The notes below the pieces were generated by a model, which searched no databases, was not told the origin of the DNA, and saw only the letters and a program-made list of their open reading frames with translations. The position numbers were made by a program, and so were the translations under genes. This document shows, piece after piece, positions 1 to 5,548 of a DNA stretch of 5,548 bases. Position 1 is the first letter of the stretch; every line of letters starts with the position of its first letter. The stretch covers positions 1-5,548 of the forward strand of contig CAZLCK010000064.1 of the NCBI GenBank assembly GCA_964558235.1. The letters are read 5' to 3'. This DNA is from CAZLCK01 sp964558235 (GTDB lineage Bacteria > Actinomycetota > Coriobacteriia > Coriobacteriales > CADBOM01).

Positions 1-1496
1 GAATTCCAGAGGATGATCCTCGTAACCCTGCAGTTATCGCAGACAATGTTGGTGACAACGTTGGTGATGTTGCTGGAATGGGTGCCGACCTCTATGAATC
101 ATTCGCTGGATCGATTCTCGCTCCAATGATTTTGGCTGTTTCGATGATAGGAACTACTCTTACTGGAGCAGATATTACTCTAGCAATCCTTACTCCACTT
201 CTAATTGCAGCTCTTGGTATCATCGCATCAATTATCGGTATATTTGCTGTTAACACCAAGGACGAATCCAAACTTCATAGCGCGCTTAATCGCGGAACTT
301 ATGTCGCAGCAATTATTGAGATAATCGCTGTAATAGTGATCTGCTGGTTTTGGACAAGTTCTTCGACTTCAAGTATCAACGCGATGTGGTTAGCAGTTGC
401 AGTTGTTATTGGACTTGTTGCCGGTCTTGGAATTGGTAAGTCGACGGAGTATTTCTGTTCCGATGCTTATAGGCCAGTCAAAAAGATTGCTGAAGCTTCT
501 GAGACAGGCACAGCAACTAACATTATTTCTGGTATAGCAAATGGAATGCTATCTACGATTGTTCCTATCGTTATCGTAGCTGTTGCAATTTTAGTTGCTT
601 ATAATGTCGCAAATCTTGCAATCCCAGTTGGCACAGATGCTGCTTCGTTTGGAATATATGGAATTGGTCTTGCTTCTATAGGAATGCTTTCCACTACTGC
701 GATTACTGTTGGTGTTGATGCATATGGTCCTGTTGCTGATAACGCTGGTGGTGTTGCTGAGATGAGCAGACTTTCTGAGGAGGTTCGTGGCCGTACCGAC
801 AAGTTAGATGCTGTTGGAAATACAACTGCTGCTATTGCAAAGGGATTTGCAATTGGATCAGCTGGCTTAACTGCTCTTTCGCTTTTCTTCTCGTTTAGAG
901 TTACTCTTGAGTCGCTAGGTGTTTCACTAGATATTTCGCTTACCAACCCAATGGTCGTCGCTGGTTTGTTTGTCGGGGCTATGCTTCCATTTCTCTTCGG
1001 GGCACTTACTATGGAAGCCGTTTCTAAGGCTGCAAACGCTATGATCGTTGAGGTTAGAAGGCAGTTTCGCGAGATTACGGGACTTCTCGAAGGCAAGGCT
1101 GACCCAGATCCTGAGAGATGTGTTCAGATCTCTACACATGCTGCGCTCCGTGAGATGATTATCCCTGGAGTCATTGCGGTTGTCGTTCCGATTGTTGTTG
1201 GAATTATCAACGAGGAGATGCTAGCTGGACTATTGGCCGGCGCCTTAGTTACAGGCTTTTTGATGGCAATCTTTATGGCAAATGCTGGCGGAGCTTGGGA
1301 TAATGCTAAAAAGTATATTGAAGGTGGAGTGCATGGTGGCAAGGGATCCGAAGCTCATAAGGCTGCTGTTGTAGGAGATACCGTTGGGGATCCTTTCAAG
1401 GATACTTCTGGTCCTTCGATGAACATCTTGATTAAGTTGATGACAGTTGTCGCATTAGTATTTGCACCTCTATTCGCTACAATTTCGATCTTCTAA
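1..1496 (+). CDS. hppA: Membrane-bound ion-pumping pyrophosphatase, K+-dependent type (5' partial)
   Basis: Integral membrane enzyme that hydrolyses cytoplasmic pyrophosphate and uses the energy to pump Na+ or H+ outward. The reading frame is open from the window edge (first full codon at 3), so the gene starts upstream. The ATG at 78 is an internal Met of the GMGADL motif, not the start. About 497 residues are present; full-length bacterial homologues have roughly 650-800. Visible family signatures: EDDPRNPA (9-32) and DNVGDNVGD (42-68), the Mg-pyrophosphate-binding acidic motifs; DNAGG (738-752); GGAWDNAKKYIE (1287-1322); GDTVGDPFKDTSGPS (1374-1418). Eleven hydrophobic segments follow the first motif, matching helices 6-16 of the 16-helix fold. 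GNTTAAIAKG (816-845) has Ala where K+-independent enzymes have Lys, so K+ dependence is expected. A Glu at 96-98 (DLYESF) occupies the helix-6 position typical of Na+ pumps, though some H+ pumps share it. Stop TAA is at 1494-1496. Family call is very secure; the pumped ion is inference. Confidence 0.97.
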   Translation, partial: IPEDDPRNPAVIADNVGDNVGDVAGMGADLYESFAGSILAPMILAVSMIGTTLTGADITLAILTPLLIAALGIIASIIGIFAVNTKDESKLHSALNRGTYVAAIIEIIAVIVICWFWTSSSTSSINAMWLAVAVVIGLVAGLGIGKSTEYFCSDAYRPVKKIAEASETGTATNIISGIANGMLSTIVPIVIVAVAILVAYNVANLAIPVGTDAASFGIYGIGLASIGMLSTTAITVGVDAYGPVADNAGGVAEMSRLSEEVRGRTDKLDAVGNTTAAIAKGFAIGSAGLTALSLFFSFRVTLESLGVSLDISLTNPMVVAGLFVGAMLPFLFGALTMEAVSKAANAMIVEVRRQFREITGLLEGKADPDPERCVQISTHAALREMIIPGVIAVVVPIVVGIINEEMLAGLLAGALVTGFLMAIFMANAGGAWDNAKKYIEGGVHGGKGSEAHKAAVVGDTVGDPFKDTSGPSMNILIKLMTVVALVFAPLFATISIF

Positions 1497-1515
1497 GATG
1501 CGATTAGTCTGCAAG

Positions 1516-1542
1516 GTTGCGGTGAGTTACGGAAAGTTGCGG
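1516..1542 (+). repeat. Three GTTRCGG units with 10-bp period
   Basis: Just after the hppA stop, GTTGCGG (1516-1522), GTTACGG (1526-1532) and GTTGCGG (1536-1542) recur with exact 10-bp spacing, separated by different 3-nt spacers. The regular one-helical-turn period is visible directly. No function is recognised: it could be a phased protein-binding array, an element in the hppA mRNA trailer, or leftover tandem duplication. Confidence 0.5.
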
Positions 1543-1547
1543 GGTTG

Positions 1548-1613
1548 GTTTATCTTTAGTTAGTTAGTTAGTTTGTTTGTCGTCGGTAGTTTATCTTTAG
1601 TTAATTTATCTTT
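1548..1613 (+). repeat. Low-complexity repeat tract in hppA 3' trailer
   Basis: Two identical 15-mers GTTTATCTTTAGTTA lie at 1548-1562 and 1589-1603, and a shorter third copy TTTATCTTT at 1605-1613. Between the first two sits a tetranucleotide run, four TTAG units (1556-1571) followed by two TTTG units (1572-1579). The tract is T/G-rich on the + strand, has no plausible coding capacity and lies between the hppA stop codon and the terminator, so it is probably transcribed as part of the hppA mRNA trailer. It looks like a product of slipped-strand expansion. No known repeat family is recognised. Confidence 0.6.
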
Positions 1614-1614
1614 G

Positions 1615-1655
1615 GCCTTGCGTTGATTGGTTTGCAAGTTAACGCAAGGCTTTTT
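1615..1655 (+). terminator. Intrinsic (Rho-independent) terminator after hppA
   Basis: GCCTTGCGTT (1615-1624) and AACGCAAGGC (1641-1650) form a perfect 10-bp stem around a 16-nt loop, followed directly by TTTTT (1651-1655). This is a textbook intrinsic terminator for transcripts running on the + strand. The opposite strand has no clean U tract, so it appears unidirectional. The loop contains GCAAG (1634-1638), which could pair with CTTGC (1617-1621) to give a weaker 5-bp alternative, but the full stem should dominate. It lies 118 nt after the hppA stop and separates hppA from dnaG. Confidence 0.9.
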
Positions 1656-1714
1656 CTATGTAAAATAATAGGAACAGCTTTTATACGGTTTAAAAACAGT
1701 TTTGTTTTAAAGAT

Positions 1715-1752
1715 CGATCAATTGATGATCAGAACGACCAATTAATGATCAG
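1715..1752 (+). promoter_or_regulatory. Two tandem dyads 20 bp apart, candidate operator upstream of dnaG
   Basis: An 18-nt element occurs twice, at 1715-1732 and 1735-1752, with two mismatches and an exact 20-bp period. Each copy is built as a dyad: GATCA-N5-TGATC (1716-1730, perfect) and GACCA-N5-TGATC (1736-1750, one mismatch). The centres are two helical turns apart, so a protein bound to both would sit on one face of the DNA. The pair ends 20 bp before the dnaG start codon. This arrangement suits an operator for a dimeric regulator, or a paired RNA element in the dnaG leader. No regulator is recognised. The structure is seen; the role is inference. Confidence 0.4.
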
Positions 1753-1763
1753 TTAAAGATTTT

Positions 1764-1767
1764 AGGA
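1764..1767 (+). promoter_or_regulatory. dnaG ribosome binding site (short)
   Basis: AGGA lies 5 nt before the TTG at 1773. It is a minimal Shine-Dalgarno, but its spacing is good and it supports TTG as the start codon. No clear -35/-10 promoter pair could be picked in 1656-1763: the region is A/T-rich and offers only poor matches such as TAAAAT (1661-1666). Confidence 0.6.
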
Positions 1768-1772
1768 TTTCG

Positions 1773-3638
1773 TTGGGACGCATTTCGCAAGACGATATTG
1801 CAAGAGTTCGTGAAGCTACTGACATAGTCGCACTCGTAGGCGAGTATGTTCAGCTTAAGCAGCGTGGCCGCGATTTTTGGGGTAATTGCCCCTTCCATAA
1901 CGAAAAAACTCCCTCTTTTAAGGCAAGTGCACAGACTCAAACATGGCATTGTTTTGGCTGCGGAGAGGGTGGAGATGCTTTTAAATTCTTGATGCTAAAG
2001 GAACAATTCGATTTTCCTGAGGCAGTGAGATATCTTGCAAATAAGGCTCACATCCCAATTATCGAGGAGTCCGGTGGACTTCCTAGTGGATATCGCGCAC
2101 GATTATTTGCATGCGCTGATGCTGCGTCGGATTTTTATCATACTCAGCTTATGCGTGGCAAATCTGATGGTGCAGCAAGTGCTAGATCGTATTTGGCTTC
2201 GAGGGGATTTGGTGGCGAGATTCCAAAAAAATGGAATCTAGGTTATGCGCCGGGCTCTAATACGCTTATCTCTCATTTAAAATCTCAAGGGTTTTCCGAA
2301 AAAGAGATGATCGATACCAATCTAGCGCTACAGACCGATCGTGGCGCATTGAGAGATAGATTTTATAATCGCGTGATTTTTCCAATCCATGATCTTCAAG
2401 GTAGGACAATTGCCTTTGGAGGTAGGGTGATTGGTAAGGGTGAACCTAAATATATCAATACATCTAATTGCTCTCTTTTTTCTAAGAGGTCGAACCTATT
2501 TGGAATCGACCGCGCAAAATCTAAGATTACTACTAGCGGATATGCAATTGTTGTTGAAGGTTATACCGATGTGATTGCTATGCATGAAGCTGGTTTTGAT
2601 AATACCGTCGCGACACTAGGCACGGCTTTAACGCCCGAACACGTAGGGCTTTTGACGCGTTTTGCCTCTAAGATTATCTATCTTTTTGATGGTGATGCTG
2701 CAGGTCAAAAAGCAGCAGATCGTGCTTCTGAGCTTATAAGTGCAACATCTGCTCCAGAGTCAGGCACTCGACAGGTTATGCTTTTTGTGGCTGTAATTCC
2801 AGATAATTTAGATCCAGTTGATTTCATTGAGGCAAATGGTCGAGATGAGATGGAGAGTCTTCTCAAAGACGCTGAACCTCTGCTTAGATTTGTAATCGAC
2901 CGAAGAATAAGTGACTCTGATCTTTCGACTCCAGAGTCTAAATCCATCGCTTTAAAGAGCGTTTTAAGCCCTCTGGCGCCTATAAAAGGCTCCATCTTGG
3001 CAGATGAATATATCAACTATATAGCTGATATTTTTAAGATTGATTTTGAGTCGGTCAGACGCGAACTTGCAAAGATAAAGCCCCAGCCGATCTCAACGTA
3101 TTTAAAAAATGAAGGCGAGGGCTACTCATCTATCGTGCAGGGCAATGAGGGAAAAGCAGATCAGAATGGTAAAGGGCCAAAATCACAGATCTATCAAATA
3201 CCAACACAGGGTGTAAAACGATGGGAAGCTCAGATTGTAGCTGCCTATGCATTGTATCCTTCTTTGCGTATGACAATTTTGCATGAGATGAAGAAGCAAG
3301 ATTGGGCAGATGGATTTCTAAAAGAACTTTTGGAAATAATGTCTGATTTTGATACTGGGACAAAACCTAGTGAACTTGTTAGCGCTTGCATGGAAAAGTA
3401 TCCAGAATCTGAACTTCTGTGGAATATTACGTTAGCTGGTTTAGAAGAAAAACCCGAAGCAGCGCAGACAATCAAGTTAATGTTAAAGGAGCATCAGAAG
3501 GCCTATATCGAAGATATGCTTCATTCTATGGAGCATGATGTTAAATACAATCGAGAGCTTAGTCAGCAAGACAGAGAAGAGTTATTTAAAAAAATCACTG
3601 CAATGCAAAAGAAGCTCTCGGAACTTAGAAAATCTTAA
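1773..3638 (+). CDS. dnaG: DNA primase DnaG
   Basis: Bacterial primase, which synthesises the short RNA primers for replication at the fork and associates with the DnaB helicase. The 621-residue length is normal. Domains in order: N-terminal CHC2 zinc-binding domain with Cys39, His42, Cys60 and Cys63 (GNCPFH and HCFGC); an RNA-polymerase core N-lobe at about 110-250 with RDRFYNRVIFPI and GEPKYINTS; a TOPRIM catalytic fold with Glu262 in VEGYTD and Asp306/Asp308 in FDGDAAG, the metal-binding residues; a polar Gly/Asn/Lys-rich linker at about 440-482; and a helical C-terminal helicase-interaction domain from about Trp484, which is poorly conserved as in other primases. The start is TTG: the protein then begins MGRISQDDIARVREATDI, which matches the usual DnaG N-terminus, no in-frame ATG lies just upstream, and AGGA sits 5 nt before it. 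rpoD follows 96 bp later on the same strand with no terminator between. All catalytic residues checked are present. Confidence 0.98.
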   Translation: MGRISQDDIARVREATDIVALVGEYVQLKQRGRDFWGNCPFHNEKTPSFKASAQTQTWHCFGCGEGGDAFKFLMLKEQFDFPEAVRYLANKAHIPIIEESGGLPSGYRARLFACADAASDFYHTQLMRGKSDGAASARSYLASRGFGGEIPKKWNLGYAPGSNTLISHLKSQGFSEKEMIDTNLALQTDRGALRDRFYNRVIFPIHDLQGRTIAFGGRVIGKGEPKYINTSNCSLFSKRSNLFGIDRAKSKITTSGYAIVVEGYTDVIAMHEAGFDNTVATLGTALTPEHVGLLTRFASKIIYLFDGDAAGQKAADRASELISATSAPESGTRQVMLFVAVIPDNLDPVDFIEANGRDEMESLLKDAEPLLRFVIDRRISDSDLSTPESKSIALKSVLSPLAPIKGSILADEYINYIADIFKIDFESVRRELAKIKPQPISTYLKNEGEGYSSIVQGNEGKADQNGKGPKSQIYQIPTQGVKRWEAQIVAAYALYPSLRMTILHEMKKQDWADGFLKELLEIMSDFDTGTKPSELVSACMEKYPESELLWNITLAGLEEKPEAAQTIKLMLKEHQKAYIEDMLHSMEHDVKYNRELSQQDREELFKKITAMQKKLSELRKS

Positions 3639-3657
3639 AGACATTGCCGATGTAGAT

Positions 3658-3681
3658 ACTTGAAATTTTGCTCGATCAAGT
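3658..3681 (+). repeat. Inverted repeat ACTTGA-N12-TCAAGT over the rpoD promoter
   Basis: ACTTGA (3658-3663) is the exact reverse complement of TCAAGT (3676-3681). The left arm covers most of the -35 hexamer and the right arm ends one base before the -10 hexamer. A dimeric repressor bound here would block the promoter, so it is a possible operator. Six-base arms with a 12-bp gap can also arise by chance, so the assignment is tentative. Confidence 0.3.
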
Positions 3682-3688
3682 GTATAAG
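3660..3688 (+). promoter_or_regulatory. Sigma70-type promoter for rpoD (internal to the operon)
   Basis: TTGAAA (3660-3665) and TATAAG (3683-3688) are separated by exactly 17 bp. Each matches the housekeeping consensus (TTGACA, TATAAT) at five of six positions. Transcription would begin near 3695, leaving a leader of about 40 nt before the rpoD ATG. It lies in the 96-bp gap after dnaG and would let rpoD and pepF be expressed independently of dnaG. Since RpoD is the sigma factor expected to read such a sequence, the gene is probably autoregulated. Confidence 0.7.
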
Positions 3689-3723
3689 TAAAGGTTCGAG
3701 ATCTAGCATTCTTCGATACGTTG

Positions 3724-3729
3724 AGAGGA
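3724..3729 (+). promoter_or_regulatory. rpoD ribosome binding site, decides the start
   Basis: AGAGGA lies 5 nt before the ATG at 3735. The frame is open further upstream to a TTG at 3660, but that TTG is inside the -35 hexamer of the rpoD promoter and has no Shine-Dalgarno. The ATG at 3735 is therefore chosen as the start. Confidence 0.8.
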
Positions 3730-3734
3730 CATTA

Positions 3735-5126
3735 ATGTCACCAAGAAAGTCGACTAAAAAAGAGACTATTGCAATTCCCGCAGAGCTAGAGATGTATGAA
3801 AAGGAGATGAAAGAACTTATAGAGGTCGCTTCTTCTAGCGATAGTGCAATCTCCTACGAAGATATCAACAATGTATTTTCTGACAGCGATATATCCGATG
3901 AGCAATTTAGTGCTATCACAAAGCATCTAAGTGATCTTGGATTACAGGTCACCGACGATGAAAATGATGTTGTCCCAATCGTGCCCATCACTGAGCCTGA
4001 TGATGCAGCCGCTGATGACCTAAGTGATATGGACATTATTGACGAATCGATAGACGACTCTGTTTTGGAAGATGAAGCCGCTGAAGATATCTCGGACGAT
4101 GTTCTAGAAAAAGCTAAGTTAGAGGTAATAATTCCTGATGCTCCAAAAAAGACAAAGCGTCATACTACACGAAAAGCTACAGGAGATTCCTCTATCGCGA
4201 TGCTTACAGGAGATCCTGTTCGTACGTACCTAAAAGAGATAGGAAAGGTTCCGCTTCTTACCGCCGCTGAAGAGATTGATCTTGCGATGAAGATCGAAGC
4301 TGGCCTAGAAGCTACTAAGAAGATTGAACAGGCAATCGAGGATGGTGTGGAACTTGAGAGGCGAGAGAAGCGTCATCTCACTAGAGTTGAGCAGGTTGGA
4401 CTCGATGCAAAGCAACAATTGATCGAAGCAAACCTTCGCCTTGTAGTCTCTATTGCAAAGCGCTATGTTGGCCGCGGAATGCTCTTTTTGGATCTTATCC
4501 AGGAGGGCAATCTCGGACTTATCCGTGCTGTTGAGAAGTTTGATTACACAAAGGGATTTAAGTTTTCTACTTATGCAACATGGTGGATTCGTCAAGCAAT
4601 CACACGTGCTATCGCTGATCAGGCACGTACCATTCGTATTCCAGTGCATATGGTTGAGACAATCAATAAGCTAGTACGCGTTCAGCGCCAGTTGCTTCAG
4701 GAGCTTGGTCGTGAGCCAACGCCCGAAGAGATTGGCGAGAAGATGGATATGACTCCTGAGCGCATTCGCGAGATTCAAAAGATCTCGCAGGAGCCTGTGA
4801 GTCTTGAGACTCCAATTGGTGAGGAAGAGGATAGCCAATTAGGGGACTTCATCGAGGATCAGGGCGCTGTTGCTCCGCCAGATGCAGCAAGTTTTTCGAT
4901 GCTTCAAGAGCAGCTTGGTAAGGTTTTGGATGGTTTGGCCGACCGTGAGCGCAAGGTTATTGAGCTAAGATTTGGCCTAATCGATGGACATCCAAGAACG
5001 CTTGAAGAGGTTGGTAAGGAATTTGGTGTAACAAGAGAGCGTATTCGTCAGATTGAATCTAAGACTTTAGCAAAGCTTCGCCATCCATCTCGTTCTAGCA
5101 AATTGAAGGATTATTTGGAGGAATAA
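3735..5126 (+). CDS. rpoD: RNA polymerase primary sigma factor RpoD (SigA)
   Basis: Housekeeping sigma factor that directs RNA polymerase to -35/-10 promoters. 463 residues, a usual length for group 1 sigmas of Gram-positive type. Order of parts: a region 1.1-like N-terminal segment (to about 73, with SYEDINNVF and ITKHLSDLGLQV); a very acidic Asp/Glu-rich stretch (about 74-135) followed by a basic patch (KKTKRHTTRK, about 138-147); region 1.2 from Met156 (GDPVRTYLKEIGKVPLL); a short non-conserved spacer; region 2 from about 225, with NLRLVVSIAKRY, DLIQEGNLGLIRAVEKFD, the -10-reading YATWWIRQAITRAI at 280-293 and RTIRIPVHM at 298-306; region 3 to about 385; and region 4 with the -35-reading helix-turn-helix GVTRERIRQIES (431-442) and a C-terminus LRHPSRSSKLKDYLEE. 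The wording of regions 2 and 4 is actinobacterial. It follows dnaG as in the macromolecular-synthesis operon, has its own promoter, and is coupled to pepF. The identity is certain; the exact role of the acidic/basic segment is not. Confidence 0.98.
   Translation: MSPRKSTKKETIAIPAELEMYEKEMKELIEVASSSDSAISYEDINNVFSDSDISDEQFSAITKHLSDLGLQVTDDENDVVPIVPITEPDDAAADDLSDMDIIDESIDDSVLEDEAAEDISDDVLEKAKLEVIIPDAPKKTKRHTTRKATGDSSIAMLTGDPVRTYLKEIGKVPLLTAAEEIDLAMKIEAGLEATKKIEQAIEDGVELERREKRHLTRVEQVGLDAKQQLIEANLRLVVSIAKRYVGRGMLFLDLIQEGNLGLIRAVEKFDYTKGFKFSTYATWWIRQAITRAIADQARTIRIPVHMVETINKLVRVQRQLLQELGREPTPEEIGEKMDMTPERIREIQKISQEPVSLETPIGEEEDSQLGDFIEDQGAVAPPDAASFSMLQEQLGKVLDGLADRERKVIELRFGLIDGHPRTLEEVGKEFGVTRERIRQIESKTLAKLRHPSRSSKLKDYLEE
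5117..5122 (+). promoter_or_regulatory. pepF ribosome binding site inside the rpoD 3' end
   Basis: GGAGGA, a strong Shine-Dalgarno, sits 7 nt before the pepF ATG and is also part of the last sense codons of rpoD (Leu-Glu-Glu). Ribosomes finishing rpoD would therefore be placed to re-initiate on pepF, which suggests translational coupling. Confidence 0.8.
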
Positions 5127-5129
5127 TAG

Positions 5130-5548
5130 ATGACAAAAAACGCTTGTGGAATTTCACAAAACGAAGTGAAGGTTTACGAATCTCGAGATGAAATTCCCGA
5201 GCGTTTTAAGTGGGACTTGGAATCTATCTTTCCAAGTGATGAGGCTTTCGAAGAGGCCTTAAAAGATGCGCAGTCTATTCCTAAAAAGATCCAAAACTAT
5301 TGTGGAAAGATCTCAACTAGTGCAAAAGATCTATTTGAATTTTTGCAATTAAATGATGAGATCAGCTCGACTCTAATTAAGATCGCCACCTATTCATCAA
5401 GAAAAAGCGATCAAGACACATCGAACTCTCACTACAAAGCATATTCTATGCAAGTAGATTCACTTTTTGTTGCGATCCAAAGCTCTGCCTCCTGGTTTGC
5501 AACTGAGCTTATCAGCATCGATGACAATACGATGCAAGCTTTTTATGA
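5130..5548 (+). CDS. pepF: Oligoendopeptidase F, M3B family (3' partial)
   Basis: Cytoplasmic zinc metallopeptidase that cleaves short peptides. Only the first 139 residues are present and the frame runs open off the window edge. Recognition rests on the family-typical N-terminus: after about 18 variable residues comes RDEIPERFKWDLESIFPSDE (19-38), then helices with the layout AKDLFEFLQLNDEIS, a Tyr-Ser-Ser-Arg-Lys-Ser-Asp-Gln-Asp-Thr block and YKAYSMQVDSLF. These correspond to the PepF N-terminal lobe. The zinc site (HExxH) lies beyond the window, so catalytic competence cannot be checked. No signal peptide is seen. The ATG at 5130 is 3 nt after the rpoD stop and has a strong Shine-Dalgarno 7 nt upstream. 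No terminator or promoter separates the two, so pepF should be co-transcribed with rpoD. Related M3 peptidases differ in this N-terminal region, which makes PepF the best call. Confidence 0.88.
   Translation, partial: MTKNACGISQNEVKVYESRDEIPERFKWDLESIFPSDEAFEEALKDAQSIPKKIQNYCGKISTSAKDLFEFLQLNDEISSTLIKIATYSSRKSDQDTSNSHYKAYSMQVDSLFVAIQSSASWFATELISIDDNTMQAFY

Noticed and set aside
1..6. EcoRI site (GAATTC) at the very start of the window
   Set aside because: It is in-frame natural hppA sequence encoding part of the conserved IPEDDP motif. A cloning boundary is possible but nothing else supports a construct.
78..80. ATG as the start of the pyrophosphatase gene
   Set aside because: The same frame is open to the window edge and encodes the conserved EDDPRNPA and DNVGDNVGD motifs before this Met, so it is internal.
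599..1096. 165-codon open frame on the minus strand within hppA, and other overlapping minus-strand frames
   Set aside because: They lie opposite strongly conserved coding sequence, show no recognisable domain, and are Ser/Ala-rich translations typical of antisense shadows.
1690..1710. A/T-rich inverted repeat TTAAAAACA ... TTGTTTTAA before dnaG
   Set aside because: Pairing needs a bulge, is nearly all A-T and lacks a U tract, so neither a terminator nor a convincing operator.
1661..1710. dnaG promoter candidates (TAAAAT at 1661, TATACG near 1682, TTGTTT at 1702)
   Set aside because: None pairs with a reasonable second hexamer at 16-18 bp spacing, so no promoter is annotated although one is probably in this region.
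3673..3679. CGATCAA shared by the dnaG upstream dyads and the rpoD promoter
   Set aside because: The same 7-mer also occurs within pepF coding sequence near 5408, so chance is enough to explain it.
3660..3734. 25-codon N-terminal extension of rpoD from the TTG at 3660
   Set aside because: The TTG is part of the -35 hexamer of the rpoD promoter, lacks a Shine-Dalgarno, and the extension does not resemble sigma N-termini. The ATG at 3735 has AGAGGA 5 nt upstream.

Overview
The window reads as a continuous piece of chromosome carrying four genes on the + strand: the 3' part of a membrane pyrophosphatase gene (hppA), complete dnaG (DNA primase), complete rpoD (primary sigma factor) and the 5' part of an oligoendopeptidase F gene (pepF). 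There are no rRNA or tRNA genes, CRISPR arrays, insertion sequences or signs of recent transfer. The organism is most likely a low-GC member of the Coriobacteriia (Actinomycetota), something like Atopobium, Fannyhessea or Lancefieldella. The reasons are the actinobacterial wording of the sigma factor (for example GRGMLFLDLIQEGNLGL and a C-terminus with LRHPSRSSKLKDYLEE) combined with an A+T-leaning composition (low-to-mid 40s % G+C by eye) that is unusual for most Actinobacteria. This assignment is inference from memory, not a database match.

Layout. Positions 1-1496 encode the C-terminal ~497 residues of HppA, from the end of cytoplasmic loop 5-6 to the last membrane helix. Positions 1497-1772 form a 276-bp gap. 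It holds a 10-bp-period GTTRCGG repeat, a TTAG/TTTG tetranucleotide tract with three TTTATCTTT copies, a strong intrinsic terminator (perfect 10-bp stem plus five Ts), and, just before dnaG, two tandem dyads exactly 20 bp apart that look like operator sites. dnaG (1773-3638) starts with TTG. A 96-bp gap follows, with a near-consensus sigma70-type promoter (TTGAAA-17-TATAAG) for rpoD. rpoD (3735-5126) is followed after 3 bp by pepF (5130 to the window edge), whose Shine-Dalgarno lies inside the last rpoD codons.

How the parts relate. hppA appears to be its own transcription unit, closed by the terminator. dnaG, rpoD and pepF look like one operon. It is a variant of the classic macromolecular-synthesis operon that couples replication priming and housekeeping transcription, without rpsU in front of dnaG, and with an internal promoter that lets the primary sigma factor drive its own gene. 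The window is mostly ordinary housekeeping DNA and I see no undescribed system. The points worth a second look are the dyad pair before dnaG, the inverted repeat across the rpoD promoter, the repeat-rich hppA trailer and the ion specificity of the pyrophosphatase.
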